64,000 nt of DNA from Paenibacillus mucilaginosus 3016 (GCF_000250655.1 NC_016935.1:6590001-6654000), one strand, 5' to 3'; counted from the first letter of the stretch, positions 27,706-37,171 are shown. Notes: generated by a model from the sequence alone, not told the origin. Numbers and translations: made by a program.

Positions 27706-28736
27706 TTGTACCATCTTCCCATGAGCTTCGTCATGTCCTTCGACAGGTAATCGAGCAGCTGAATCACCCGCGCGTAGTCCATCCGCGTCGGCCCGAGAAT
27801 GCCGATCGTGCCGAGCAGCTGTCCGTCAATCGAGTAGGACGCGGTAATGAGCGAGCAGTCGTTCACGGCTTCCATCTTGTTCTCGCTGCCGATCCGCACC
27901 TGGATGCCGCCCGCTCCCGCCGCTCCTTCGAAGAGCTGAATAATGCGCGGCGCTTCGCCGAGAAGGTCAAGGATGCTTTTCACCTTATCGACATCCTTGA
28001 ACTCCGGCTGCGTCAGCATGTTCGTCGTTCCGCCGAGGAAGATGCGCTCATCCTCGTCTCTGTTCGTGACGACATCGATCATGCCGAGAAGCTCTTCGTA
28101 GCCGGAAACATAGGAGCTCATCTCCGCGGCGATCTCGCTGTAGAGCTTCGATTTGAAATGCAGCAGCGGTACGTTCTGCAGCCTGGCGTTCAGGATGTTG
28201 ACGAACTTCTCGATCTCGGACATCGGGATGCCCTCGGGAATCGTCACCGTCTTGTTCTCCACCTGGCCGGTGTTCGTTACGATAATCGCCACAGCCGTAC
28301 GCTCATTCAGCGGTACGATCTGCAGGTGCTTCATCGTCGTGCTGAGCATCTCGGGCCCCATGACGATGGACGTATAGCTCGTCAGATTCGAGAGAATCAT
28401 CGCCACCTGCTGGATGATCCGCTCCATCTCCTGCATTTTGTCCGCAAAAAACCGCTTGATGAGGTCCACCTCTTGAAACTCCTGATTCGCGGCATACGTC
28501 ATCAGGTGATCCACGTAATACCGGTAGCCCTTATGCGAAGGAATCCGGCCGGCCGACGTATGCGGCTGCTCCAGGAAGCCCATCTCCTCAAGGTCGGACA
28601 TTTCGTTACGAATGGTGGCGGGGGAGAACCCCACATTACCGCGCTTGGAGATGCTGCGGGAGCCGACCGGCTCTGCTGAACGAATATAGTCATCTACGAT
28701 GGCACTGAGGATCTGTCGCTGGCGTTCGGTCAACAT
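27702..28736 (-). CDS. hrcA: Heat-inducible transcription repressor HrcA
   Basis: Winged-helix repressor that binds CIRCE and is kept active by chaperonin. The N-terminal DNA-binding domain begins LTERQRQILSAIVDDYIRSAEPVGSRSIS and continues with SPATIRNEMSDLEEMGFLEQPHTSAGR; the GAF-like and dimer domains follow. 344 residues, normal length. AAGGTGG lies eight bases upstream of the ATG. First gene of the operon, directly behind a CIRCE site, and so autoregulated. Confidence 0.98.
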   Translation of the reverse strand: MLTERQRQILSAIVDDYIRSAEPVGSRSISKRGNVGFSPATIRNEMSDLEEMGFLEQPHTSAGRIPSHKGYRYYVDHLMTYAANQEFQEVDLIKRFFADKMQEMERIIQQVAMILSNLTSYTSIVMGPEMLSTTMKHLQIVPLNERTAVAIIVTNTGQVENKTVTIPEGIPMSEIEKFVNILNARLQNVPLLHFKSKLYSEIAAEMSSYVSGYEELLGMIDVVTNRDEDERIFLGGTTNMLTQPEFKDVDKVKSILDLLGEAPRIIQLFEGAAGAGGIQVRIGSENKMEAVNDCSLITASYSIDGQLLGTIGILGPTRMDYARVIQLLDYLSKDMTKLMGRWYK

Positions 28737-28859
28737 AATTCATCCCACCTTCAACCATTGGTACCTTGCTTATTCCTTATATAAACCCACGCATGCTGTA
28801 CTGGCTTAAGAACATTACAAAGGGCCGCGCAGAGGAAAAACCCCCTGACGGGCTTGTCG

Positions 28860-28886
28860 TTAGCACTCCGTCGAAGTGAGTGCTAA
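28860..28886 (-). promoter_or_regulatory. CIRCE operator of the hrcA operon
   Basis: Perfect TTAGCACTC-N9-GAGTGCTAA inverted repeat (28860-28868 and 28878-28886), the HrcA binding site. It begins about 10 bp downstream of the -10 box and would sit over the transcription start and early leader. Confidence 0.97.
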
Positions 28887-28895
28887 GCTAATACA

Positions 28896-28925
28896 AAAAT
28901 AACAGACCCAAAGGGTCTGTGTCAA
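28896..28925 (-). promoter_or_regulatory. Sigma-A promoter of hrcA with a hairpin as spacer
   Basis: -35 TTGACA (28920-28925) and -10 TATTTT (28896-28901), 18 bp apart. The spacer contains a perfect CAGACCC-TTT-GGGTCTG hairpin (28903-28919), followed on the minus strand by a T-rich stretch. The same sequence can therefore terminate the upstream GNAT gene, whose stop codon is at 28927. Confidence 0.75.
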
Positions 28926-28926
28926 G

Positions 28927-29394
28927 TCAATCCAGTCGTTTGAGCACCGCGATTTCGTCGCAGCAGTGCTGTTTTTTGCAGTGGATGCAGTCGCGCCACA
29001 CCTTCTCCGGGAAGATCTCCTTCGGCACGACGGTGAACCCGCTGCGCTCAAAGAATTTGACTTCATAGGTCAGCGCCATCAGCTTCGGAATGCCTTGGGC
29101 TTTCGCCTCCTGCTCCAGCAGCGAGACGATCGCTTTGCCGATCCCCTGTCCCTTGTGCCCTTCCGTGACACCGAGCGACCGGATCTCCACGAGATCCTGG
29201 CCGAGCCGGGTCAGAGAGCCGCAGCCTACAAGCTCATCGCCGATCTCTGCAACGACGAACGTATCGAGCTGTGCCGCGAGCGTCTCCCGGGTGCGCGGAA
29301 GCATAATTCCTTTTTCCGCATACCCTTGAATAATATGATACAGTCTGTCAATATCCTGCTCCACCGCTTTGCGGCAGGTTAACGTCGTCGTCAT
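28927..29394 (-). CDS. GNAT N-acetyltransferase, N-acetylglutamate-synthase-like
   Basis: 155-residue GNAT protein. The acetyl-CoA loop is GHKGQGIG in RSLGVTEGHKGQGIGKAIV. The C-terminal block FFERSGFTVVPKEIFPEKVWRDC followed by CIHCKKQHCCDEIAV is characteristic of short ArgA-like acetyltransferases, which can supply N-acetylglutamate for arginine synthesis. The Cys cluster could bind metal. No arginine genes are nearby, so the assignment rests on the sequence alone. It is separate from the hrcA operon. Confidence 0.85.
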   Translation of the reverse strand: MTTTLTCRKAVEQDIDRLYHIIQGYAEKGIMLPRTRETLAAQLDTFVVAEIGDELVGCGSLTRLGQDLVEIRSLGVTEGHKGQGIGKAIVSLLEQEAKAQGIPKLMALTYEVKFFERSGFTVVPKEIFPEKVWRDCIHCKKQHCCDEIAVLKRLD

Positions 29395-29595
29395 TGCAGA
29401 TCCCCACCATTTCCTCTAAGTCTGCCTTCAAGAGAGAACCGGCCCTGCATACTCCCTGCGGAGCCAGCAGACGCTTCTTCTCAAGGTCGATATCCGCGAA
29501 CGTCCCTTCGGGGCGTCCGCCTCTATCAACTGAAGAAAATCATATGAATAAATATACAACACGACGTATAATCCATCAACCCATTTTTTACTCCG

Positions 29596-30774
29596 TCAGT
29601 CCTTTTTTTGCTCCGCGAGCCCCAAAAATTCACCGAACACCTCGTTGCCGAGCAGGATGCCCTGCGAGCTCAGACGGTATCCATCCCCCGTGTTCTCCAG
29701 CAGCCCCTTGCCGCACAGCTTGCCGAGCACATCGCCGAAGACGGATTCGAGAGAAACGCCGAACTGGGTCTCAAAGTCATCCCGCTTCACGCCCTGCAGC
29801 ATCCGCAGCCCCACCATCATGAAATCCTCCATGGCCTCATCGGCAAGGATCTCTTCGGTGCTCAGGAGGGGACGCCCTTTGCGCGTCGCATCGATATACG
29901 GCTGAACGCCCTTGATATTGACGTGACGGAGGCCGTGCACATACCCGTGCGCCCCGGCGCCCAGGCCGTAATAGCTCTGGTTGCGCCAGTACATCGCGTT
30001 GTGCCGGCTCTCGTAGCCCGGCCTGGCAAAGTTGCTGATCTCGTACTGCCCGTACCCTTCACTCTTCAACCGCTCCATCAGGGCGAGGAACATCTCGAGC
30101 TCCGCTTCCTCTTCCGGCAGCTTCAGTTCGCCGCGCTGATAGAGGGTGTGGAACAGCGTGTTCTCCTCCACCTTGAGGCTGTAGATCGAATAGTGGGGCA
30201 AGTCCAAGGCGAGCGCCTTCGTCAGCGTATCCTGCATGATCTCCGGCGTCTGGCCCGGCAGACCGAACATCAGGTCGATTGACAGGTTCGTGAAGCCGGC
30301 CTTCCTTGCATTCTCCAGACTCCGGTAGACGTCGTCGGTGTTGTGAATACGTCCGATGCCCTCCAGCAGCCCGTTATCGAACGACTGCACCCCGAACGAG
30401 ATGCGGTTGACCCCGCCCTCGCGCATCGCCTGGAGCTTCTCCAGGTCCGTCGTGCCCGGATTCGCCTCCATGGTGAATTCAATATGCTCCGACCAATCCG
30501 GAAAATAGCGCTTCACGCTGTCCAGAAACACCTTCATCTGCGGGGGGGTCAGCACGGTCGGCGTCCCGCCGCCCACAAAGATGGTCTGAATCTCCCCCGG
30601 GGGGACGAGGCGGACCGTCTCGGCCATCTCTCTCTCCAGCGCCTCCAGGTAGTCCATGACCGGCTGTCCCTTGAGCACGTAGGAATTGAAGTCGCAGTAA
30701 TGGCACTTGTTCGTACAGAACGGGATATGAATGTATACCGCCGCCGGCGTTTGTTCTAGGTGCATTCTATGCAT
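29596..30774 (-). CDS. hemW: Radical SAM heme chaperone HemW
   Basis: 392-residue protein formerly called oxygen-independent coproporphyrinogen oxidase. The cluster motif C20-x3-C24-x2-C27 lies in YIHIPFCTNKCHYCDF; the FVGGGTPTVL and NRISFGVQSF blocks follow, and a HemN-like C-terminal domain completes it. The three-cysteine motif not followed by a further Cys is the HemW rather than the HemN pattern. The start at 30774 follows GGAGGG by seven bases. It lies downstream of lepA, as in Bacillus. Confidence 0.95.
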   Translation of the reverse strand: MHRMHLEQTPAAVYIHIPFCTNKCHYCDFNSYVLKGQPVMDYLEALEREMAETVRLVPPGEIQTIFVGGGTPTVLTPPQMKVFLDSVKRYFPDWSEHIEFTMEANPGTTDLEKLQAMREGGVNRISFGVQSFDNGLLEGIGRIHNTDDVYRSLENARKAGFTNLSIDLMFGLPGQTPEIMQDTLTKALALDLPHYSIYSLKVEENTLFHTLYQRGELKLPEEEAELEMFLALMERLKSEGYGQYEISNFARPGYESRHNAMYWRNQSYYGLGAGAHGYVHGLRHVNIKGVQPYIDATRKGRPLLSTEEILADEAMEDFMMVGLRMLQGVKRDDFETQFGVSLESVFGDVLGKLCGKGLLENTGDGYRLSSQGILLGNEVFGEFLGLAEQKKD

Positions 30775-30867
30775 CGGCGTTCCCTCCTGCGCCCGTCCGG
30801 GCGCTCTTCTTTTATTTACCCGGCCCGGCTCCGATGACTCGAAGCCGCCGGCTTTCGTCCCCAAATC

Positions 30868-30918
30868 AAAAGCAGGTGCCGGTCTCCCCGCCAAGGGGGG
30901 GAGTCCGAAAGCACCTGC
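30868..30918 (-). terminator. Terminator downstream of lepA
   Basis: GCAGGTGC (30872-30879) pairs with GCACCTGC (30911-30918), with a further CTCCCC/GGGGAG-type inner stem and AAAA at 30868-30871 giving the U-tract. Confidence 0.75.
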
Positions 30919-30931
30919 CGGCGTATCTGTC

Positions 30932-32746
30932 TTAGTTGTCGTCGAGCTTCAGGACGGCCATGAACGCTTCCTGCGGCACCTCTACGCTGCCGACCTGCTT
31001 CATCCGCTTCTTGCCCTCTTTCTGCTTCTCGAGGAGCTTCCGCTTCCGGGAGATGTCGCCCCCGTAGCACTTGGCAAGAACGTTCTTGCGCATCGCCTTG
31101 ACCGTCTCGCGGGCGATGATCTTCTGGCCGATGGCCGCCTGGATCGGCACCTCGAACATCTGGCGCGGGATGAGCTCGCGCAGCTTCTCGCAGATGATGC
31201 GGCCGCGGTTGTAGGCGCGGTCGCGGTGCACGATGAACGACAGGGCGTCGACCTGCTCGCCGTTCAGCATGATGTCCATCTTCACGAGGTTCGACTGCTT
31301 GTAGCCCGACACCTCATAGTCGAACGAGGCATAGCCCCGCGTGCTCGACTTCAACTGGTCGAAGAAGTCGTACACGATCTCGGACAGAGGGATGTCGTAC
31401 TTCAGCGTCACCCGCGTCGCATCGAGGTATTCCATCGTATTGTACTCGCCGCGCTTGTTCTGGCACAGCTCCATGATCGTTCCGACGTAATCCTTCGGCA
31501 CGATGATCGAAGCCTTGACGTAAGGCTCCTCCACGAAGTCAATCTTGCCCGGTTCCGGGAACAGGGACGGATTCTCGATGTTCAGCACGTTGCCGTTCGT
31601 CTCATGCACTTTGAACACCACGCTCGGCGCCGTCGTGATCAGCGGAATATCGAACTCGCGCTCGATCCGCTCCTGGATGACGTCCATGTGCAGCAGTCCG
31701 AGGAAGCCGCAGCGGAAGCCGAAGCCGAGCGCCGTCGAGGTCTCCGGCTCGAAGCTCAGCGACGCATCGTTGAGCTGCAGCTTCTCGAGCGCCTCGCGAA
31801 GGTCGTTGTAGTCGCTCGTCTCGATCGGGTACAGTCCGCAGAACACCATCGGGTTGATCTTGCGGTAGCCCGGCAGCGGCTCCGGCGTCGGATTCTTCGC
31901 ATCAGTGACCGTGTCCCCGACCCGCGTGTCGCCGACATTCTTGATCCCGGCCACGATGAAGCCTACGTCGCCTACTTCGAGCGACTCCACCGTGCTCATC
32001 CGCGGCTTGAACGCCCCGACTTCGATGACATCGAATACCGCTTCGGTCGCCATGAACTTGATCTTCGAGCCCGCGCGGATCGAACCGTCTACCACCCGCA
32101 CGTAGACGATAACGCCCTTGTACGGATCGTAGTGCGAGTCGAAAATAAGCGCCTTCAGCGGGTTCTCCGACTGCCCGGTCGGCGCCGGCACCTTCTGGAC
32201 GACCTGCTCGAGGATCTCCTTGATGCCGATCCCCGCCTTGGCGGAAGCCAGTACCGCTTCGCTCGCGTCAAGGCCGATAACATCCTCAACCTCGGTCTTC
32301 ACGCGTTCAGGGTCTGCGCTCGGCAGATCGATCTTGTTGATGACCGGAAGGATCTCGAGGTTGTTGTCGAGCGCGAGGTACACGTTCGCCAGCGTCTGCG
32401 CCTCGATCCCCTGCGCCGCATCCACGACGAGCAGCGCGCCTTCACAGGCCGCCAGGCTTCGGGAGACCTCATACGTGAAGTCGACGTGTCCAGGGGTGTC
32501 GATAAGGTTCAATATATAATCCTCGCCGTCGTCGGCGCGGTAGTTCAGCCGTACAGCCTGCAGCTTGATCGTAATGCCGCGTTCGCGCTCGAGATCCATC
32601 TGGTCGAGCACCTGATCCTGCATCTCCCGCGAGGTCAGCGCCCCGGTAAACTCGAGAATACGGTCCGCCAGCGTGGATTTCCCGTGGTCAATATGGGCGA
32701 TAATGCAAAAGTTTCTGATCTTCTTCTGTCTGGCCTGAATATCCAT
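30932..32746 (-). CDS. lepA: Elongation factor 4 (LepA)
   Basis: 604-residue translational GTPase that acts on stalled or mistranslocated ribosomes. The G1 motif AHIDHGKST is at 17-25; DTPGHVDF (G3) and NKIDLPSADP (G4) follow. The LepA-specific C-terminal domain ends in the conserved KRKLLEKQKEGKKRMKQVGS block. GAGGT lies 10 bases before the ATG. Confidence 0.99.
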   Translation of the reverse strand: MDIQARQKKIRNFCIIAHIDHGKSTLADRILEFTGALTSREMQDQVLDQMDLERERGITIKLQAVRLNYRADDGEDYILNLIDTPGHVDFTYEVSRSLAACEGALLVVDAAQGIEAQTLANVYLALDNNLEILPVINKIDLPSADPERVKTEVEDVIGLDASEAVLASAKAGIGIKEILEQVVQKVPAPTGQSENPLKALIFDSHYDPYKGVIVYVRVVDGSIRAGSKIKFMATEAVFDVIEVGAFKPRMSTVESLEVGDVGFIVAGIKNVGDTRVGDTVTDAKNPTPEPLPGYRKINPMVFCGLYPIETSDYNDLREALEKLQLNDASLSFEPETSTALGFGFRCGFLGLLHMDVIQERIEREFDIPLITTAPSVVFKVHETNGNVLNIENPSLFPEPGKIDFVEEPYVKASIIVPKDYVGTIMELCQNKRGEYNTMEYLDATRVTLKYDIPLSEIVYDFFDQLKSSTRGYASFDYEVSGYKQSNLVKMDIMLNGEQVDALSFIVHRDRAYNRGRIICEKLRELIPRQMFEVPIQAAIGQKIIARETVKAMRKNVLAKCYGGDISRKRKLLEKQKEGKKRMKQVGSVEVPQEAFMAVLKLDDN

Positions 32747-32948
32747 CGGCAGCTAAACCTCACTAACCTGCAATTTTTACAATACTTCTTATTATAGCAG
32801 TTGTGGGGCCGTGCATCAATGTACCCTGCCTATGGACTTTCATCCAGGGGAGATCAACGGCTTCGCCGCCCTTTATGGACGATGAAAAAGAGAGCCCCCT
32901 GCCCACAGCTTCAAGCCGCGAATCGGAGCTCCCTCCCTAAGTCCGACC

Positions 32949-33326
32949 CTATTCCAGCACCGCCTCCACCATCGAAACGAACAGCTTGATGCCGTGGCGC
33001 GTGACGATCTGCAGCAGCTCGCCCGCCTTGTTGCCGAGCCGGTTGATTCCCGTATCGGCGGCAGGCTCCTCCGCAGGGCGGGGCAGGGGCCGGTCGTTCC
33101 CTTTGACCTGGGACACCGCCGCCTCCTTGACCGGCTGGGGCGCCGCAGACTTCCCGGCCGGGGCCGCGGTGTAAGTCCGCGGCTGGACGGCGGTCTGCAC
33201 CCGCTCCAGCGGCCCGTTGATCCGCTCGGTTCCCTGCGTGGCCAGGGAGACGCCGAAGAAGATACAGAACCCCATGGCCAGCGCCACCCCGCCGAACATC
33301 ACCGCCGCATTCCCCTTCATCGCCAT
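32949..33326 (-). CDS. YqxA-like membrane-anchored protein
   Basis: 125 residues. An N-terminal membrane segment (AAVMFGGVALAMGFCIFFGVSLA, residues 7-29) leads into a Pro/Ala/Lys-rich linker and an amphipathic C-terminus. Position between spoIIP and lepA is that of yqxA in Bacillus, and the single-span layout agrees; function is not known. The synteny is the main evidence. Confidence 0.7.
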   Translation of the reverse strand: MAMKGNAAVMFGGVALAMGFCIFFGVSLATQGTERINGPLERVQTAVQPRTYTAAPAGKSAAPQPVKEAAVSQVKGNDRPLPRPAEEPAADTGINRLGNKAGELLQIVTRHGIKLFVSMVEAVLE

Positions 33327-33377
33327 CGTCCCCCTGTCCGTTATCGTCCTGGGAGCCCTCTCCGGGCCCCGGCTCCG

Positions 33378-34625
33378 CTATCCCTGCTTTTTGCCGTCTC
33401 CTTCGCCCTGCGGTTTCGCATCGACCTTCTCCGCGTTCAGGATCACCTCGGAGATCGCGTCCGCCAGGGCGTCGACCGTCCGGTAGCATTCCTCCAGCGT
33501 GTTGTCCACTCCGCCGACTTCGATTAATACGCTGTTCGGAGAAAAATTCTGGTTATACACCCCGTTGCCTTCACCGCTCTTCGCGTGGATCCCCTTGGAG
33601 AGGCCCGGATACTTCTCCTGCAGCGCCTTGTCGATCCGCTCCGCGAAGGCGTAATTCTCCTTCCACTTCGGGTTCTTCCCCCCGATGATGAAATAGATCT
33701 GGGCGTAATCCTTGCCGCCGATCCGGGCGGTGGTCTTGTCCCTGCGCTGGGAATCACGGTGGATATCGAAGTAGAAGTCGAGGTCGGGATGCCCTGCCAT
33801 CGCCTCCTGCAGCGTTTTGAAGGAGTACTTATAAGAATAGTAGTAATTGAAGGTCTTCTCGATCGCGGGATAGTTCTTGTCCGAATGCACCGCGCCGATG
33901 CCCTCCTTCTCCAGCCTCTGCGCCAGACGCAGCCCGACCAGCGTCACATTCTTCTTGGGGTCGTACGCCTTGTCCGGATCTTTGACGCCCGGCAGCTCCG
34001 GAAGATAGGATTCCTGGTTGTGAGACTGATAGATGAAAGCCACGTTCTTGCCCGCCGAGCTCGGCGGCTTGGCCTGTGCCGGAAGCGCAGGTCCCATCAC
34101 CGGCCCTTCTTCGCCTCCCGGGTTCGCGGTAATGGAGCCCGCCTCCCCGACGTTCTCCCCTTTGAAGAGGTCCTGGGACGTCGGCCCGTAATCCTCCGGC
34201 GAGTCGACGACGAGTCCTCCCTGCGGCGTGCTCAGCACCACCGGCCGGTCCATCCCCGGCATCTCGCGGGCAATCAGCGTCTTCGGATCATCCGGATTGA
34301 TATCCGTGACGAGCGAGAAGAGAAAGCCCGAGATGTTCGACTGGGAGAAGGTGAACGACTGCCGGTCCGCCTGGAGATGCGGCACCTCCATCCCCATCAT
34401 ATCCATGAAAAACCGGCTCGATACCGAGGCTGCCAGCCCCTTCATGGAGGAGGACGGCGCCGTCCCCGTCAGCTTCGACTGCATATACCCGAGGACCCCG
34501 AGTCCCAGGAAAAACACCAGGCTTCCCGTCATCAGAATCGTAAGCGTGCGCGTGTACACGCCGATGGCTTGTCCCGTTTTTTTATACCTGCTCCAGCTTG
34601 CCGTTACGGCTGACCATTTCATCAT
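33378..34625 (-). CDS. spoIIP: Stage II sporulation protein P
   Basis: Cell-wall amidase/endopeptidase of the DMP engulfment machine with SpoIID and SpoIIM. An N-terminal membrane anchor (TLTILMTGSLVFFLGLGVLGYM, about 28-49) is followed by a disordered region and the catalytic domain with YQSHNQESYLPEL and YFDIHRDSQRR blocks (zinc-site residues). 415 residues is typical. GGAGGAAGGG precedes the ATG. In Bacillus it lies next to gpr; here a degraded receptor gene lies between them. Confidence 0.95.
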   Translation of the reverse strand: MMKWSAVTASWSRYKKTGQAIGVYTRTLTILMTGSLVFFLGLGVLGYMQSKLTGTAPSSSMKGLAASVSSRFFMDMMGMEVPHLQADRQSFTFSQSNISGFLFSLVTDINPDDPKTLIAREMPGMDRPVVLSTPQGGLVVDSPEDYGPTSQDLFKGENVGEAGSITANPGGEEGPVMGPALPAQAKPPSSAGKNVAFIYQSHNQESYLPELPGVKDPDKAYDPKKNVTLVGLRLAQRLEKEGIGAVHSDKNYPAIEKTFNYYYSYKYSFKTLQEAMAGHPDLDFYFDIHRDSQRRDKTTARIGGKDYAQIYFIIGGKNPKWKENYAFAERIDKALQEKYPGLSKGIHAKSGEGNGVYNQNFSPNSVLIEVGGVDNTLEECYRTVDALADAISEVILNAEKVDAKPQGEGDGKKQG

Positions 34626-34787
34626 AGCCCTTCCTCCTTCAGCCCTTCTCTACTATCTAACTCTATGAGCGGAGGCCGGAGGGTAGAACCAAAAAAGAAG
34701 AATAGAACGACTATGCCGATAGAGGCGCATGATAGAATCAAATCCGGGAGAGAAACCTGTCCTTAAGCTGCAAACTGGGTCTCAGCT

Positions 34788-35610
34788 TCGGGCTTCTGAC
34801 TCGCCCGGGCGCTCTCCCGGCCGATCCGCAGGCTCGCAGAGCTGACCGACCGGATCGCCCAGTGCGATCTGACCGTAGAAGTCAGGACGTCTTCCCGGGA
34901 CGAAGTCGGCGTCCTGGCGCAGAGCTTCAGCACCATGGTGGGCTCGCTGAAGACGCTGATCCGGGAGGTCGATGAGAGCTCCGCGCAGGTTGCGGCGAGC
35001 AGCGAGCGGCTTACCGCCAGTGCGGGGACGACCTCCGGCGTCACAGGACATATCGCCGAGCTCATGCAGGAGCTGGCCTCCCAGACGGAACGCCAGACGG
35101 CATCAGTCCACGCTTCCAAGCAAGCCGTGGACGAAATGAGCGTTCAAGTGGACCGGATGGCCAGGGATACGGATCAAGCAGCAGCTGAGGCCCAATCCGC
35201 AGAAACACAGACCGCTTCCGGTCTTCAGGCGATTCAATCCGCAGTGGAGGGGATGGACTGCGTGGATACGATGACTGCCCGCATGAACGGTTATCGAAAG
35301 CCTTGCGGCCCGCTCCGTGGAAATCACGGAGATGAACCGCGTCATCCGTGCCGTGGCCGTTCAGACGAATATGCTCGCACTGAATGCCGGTATTGAAGCG
35401 GCACGGGCCGGAGTACACGGGCAGGGCTTCTCGGTCGTCGCAGCGGAGATCCGCAAGCTGGCCGAGCAGTGCGCCGCCTCCTCCGCCGCCGAAGAGCAGC
35501 TCGCCTCCATGCAGGAGTTCGCCCACTCGAGCGCGCAGCTCTCCTCCATGGCCGATGAGCTCGGACGCATGCTGCGCCGGTTCAGAACCACCCGACACGC
35601 GGCAGCGCCA
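34788..35610 (+). pseudogene. Methyl-accepting chemotaxis protein remnant
   Basis: Plus-strand reading starts abruptly inside a HAMP domain (SRPIRRLAELTDRIAQCDL, then SSRDEVGVLAQSFSTMV), continues into receptor coiled coil, changes frame at about 35285, and resumes with EITEMNRVIRAVAVQTNMLALNAGIEAARAG, the receptor signalling tip. From there it jumps in frame from IRKLAEQCAASS to AAEEQLASMQEFAHSS, missing about 100 residues of the usual second arm. The sensor and membrane part, one reading frame and one coiled-coil arm are all lost, and no stop codon follows at the natural end. It lies between gpr and spoIIP on the opposite strand. Confidence 0.9.
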
Positions 35611-35631
35611 AGCAGGCCGGCTGTGCAACAT

Positions 35632-35667
35632 AAAGAGGCATCCACCTGCCGCAGCAGGCCGGATGCC
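35632..35667 (-). terminator. Terminator of gpr
   Basis: GGCATCC (35637-35643) pairs with GGATGCC (35661-35667) with an inner CCTGC/GCAGG stem; a short T-rich stretch follows on the minus strand. It overlaps the end of the receptor remnant. Confidence 0.7.
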
Positions 35668-35706
35668 CCTTGTGCTTGGTCCCACCTTCCGGTCGTACGG
35701 AGCCGT

Positions 35707-36705
35707 TCAGTGGGTATAAGCCGATACGTTATTCGTGTCCACCGCTTCATGCAGCGCCGCATTGAGGCCGTTCGCGATGATGTTCGCAATGTCCTCGATG
35801 AACTGGTCGATCTCCTTCGGCGTAACCAGCAGATCGTGGCCGAGCGGGTTCAGGACTTCCTTCACGAGCTGCAGCCGCTCCCCTTCCTGCATCGCATCCA
35901 GCAGGCCGAGGATGTGGCCCGTGTTGGAGGTCTGCTTCTGGAAGTGGTTGTGCATCATGTCGAAAGCGTTGTTCACGATCGTGGAGGCATACACCACGGT
36001 CGGCACGCCGATTGCAATGCAGGGCACACCGAGCGTGTCGATGGTAAGGCCCTTGCGCTTGTTGCCGATCCCGGAGCCCGGGTGGATGCCCGTGTCGGCG
36101 ATCTGGATCGTCGTGTTCACGCGCTCGAGCGAGCGGGACGCCAGCGCATCGATCGCGATCACGAGATCCGGCTTCGAGCGGTCCACGATCCCTTGGGCGA
36201 TCTCGCCGGTCTCGATTCCGGTCGTTCCCAGTACGCCCGGTGCCACGGCACTCACCGGCCGGTACCCCGGGGAAACCTGGCCGGGCATCAGCTCGAAGAA
36301 GTGCCGGGTGACCATCACGTTCTCTACGACCATCGGTCCGAGCGCATCCGGCGTCACGTTCCAGTTCCCGAGGCCGACGATCAGCACGCTGGCATTCGGC
36401 CCGATATTCAGCTTCTGCAGGAAGCGTTCGAATTCTTTGGCGAACAGGGTCGCCACCCGGTCCTGCAGCTCCGTATCCTTTTTGCGCAGCTCCGGCACGT
36501 CGATCGTAATGTAATGCCCCGGCAGCTTGCCGATCGTCTGCGAAGCTTCGGGTGTGGTGATATCAATGAGGGAGACCCGGATTCCATCCTCGTCATAATT
36601 GGTCTTATGTAATCCCGGAATCAGCGTTCCTCCCGCCGAGGCCATATCATGCGCCTCCAAGGCCAGGTCGGTGCGGACCGAATATTCGCTCAGGTCGAGA
36701 CTCAT
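35707..36705 (-). CDS. gpr: Germination protease GPR
   Basis: Protease that degrades small acid-soluble spore proteins at germination. The 332-residue product starts MSLDLSEYSVRTDLALEA, where the Asp/Glu propeptide site resembles the SASP cleavage motif. Conserved blocks VLIVGLGNWNVTPDALGP, APGVLGTTGIETGEI, LVIAIDALASRSLERVN and TDTGIHPGSGIGNKR-type sequence follow. The start at 36705 follows AAGGAG. Sporulation-specific (sigma-G) expression is expected from the family; no promoter was assigned. Confidence 0.97.
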   Translation of the reverse strand: MSLDLSEYSVRTDLALEAHDMASAGGTLIPGLHKTNYDEDGIRVSLIDITTPEASQTIGKLPGHYITIDVPELRKKDTELQDRVATLFAKEFERFLQKLNIGPNASVLIVGLGNWNVTPDALGPMVVENVMVTRHFFELMPGQVSPGYRPVSAVAPGVLGTTGIETGEIAQGIVDRSKPDLVIAIDALASRSLERVNTTIQIADTGIHPGSGIGNKRKGLTIDTLGVPCIAIGVPTVVYASTIVNNAFDMMHNHFQKQTSNTGHILGLLDAMQEGERLQLVKEVLNPLGHDLLVTPKEIDQFIEDIANIIANGLNAALHEAVDTNNVSAYTH

Positions 36706-36803
36706 GAACCCATCTCCTTTCATCTGGTGCACTCTTCCTCGGTTTATTGTGCCAAGCCGAAAGAGCCGTTATGCAAAAGTTTTGCAGGCTTTCCCACACT
36801 CTA

Positions 36804-36832
36804 TTGCAATTTGGATGGGCTCATGTTAGAAT
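36804..36832 (+). promoter_or_regulatory. Sigma-A promoter of rpsT
   Basis: -35 TTGCAA (36804-36809), 17-bp spacer, -10 TAGAAT (36827-36832), about 65 bp before the rpsT start. Confidence 0.75.
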
Positions 36833-36898
36833 ATCAAGAGTTGTCAATAGACCGCTTTTTTGTGTCTTTTGCAAGTTGTAGTAGGAGGTGAATCGTCA

Positions 36899-37171
36899 AT
36901 GCCAAACATTAAATCCGCAATCAAACGCGTGAAAGTGAGCGAGAAGCGCCGTCTGCGCAACGCATCTCATAAATCCGCTCTCCGCACGGCTGTGAAGTCT
37001 TTCGAGACAGCTGCAGCAGGCTCTAACGTGGAAACGGCTAAAGCCGCTCTGATCGCTGCCAGCCAAAAGCTGGACAAAGCCGCGACTAAAGGCTTGATCC
37101 ATAAAAACGCCGCAGCCCGCAAGAAGTCCCGCCTGGCGAAAAAGCTTAACGCTCTTTCCGCTCAAGCGTAA
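36899..37171 (+). CDS. rpsT: 30S ribosomal protein S20
   Basis: 90-residue, Lys/Arg/Ala-rich helical protein that binds 16S rRNA. It begins MPNIKSAIKRVKVSEKRRLRN and contains KGLIHKNAAARKKSRLAKK. The start at 36899 follows a consensus AGGAGGTG eight bases away. It is transcribed alone and divergently from gpr, convergent with holA. Confidence 0.99.
   Translation: MPNIKSAIKRVKVSEKRRLRNASHKSALRTAVKSFETAAAGSNVETAKAALIAASQKLDKAATKGLIHKNAAARKKSRLAKKLNALSAQA

Noticed and set aside
35610..36612. Extension of the chemotaxis-receptor frame opposite gpr
   Set aside because: Only the lost stop codon lets it run on; the residues are antisense to gpr and have no receptor character.
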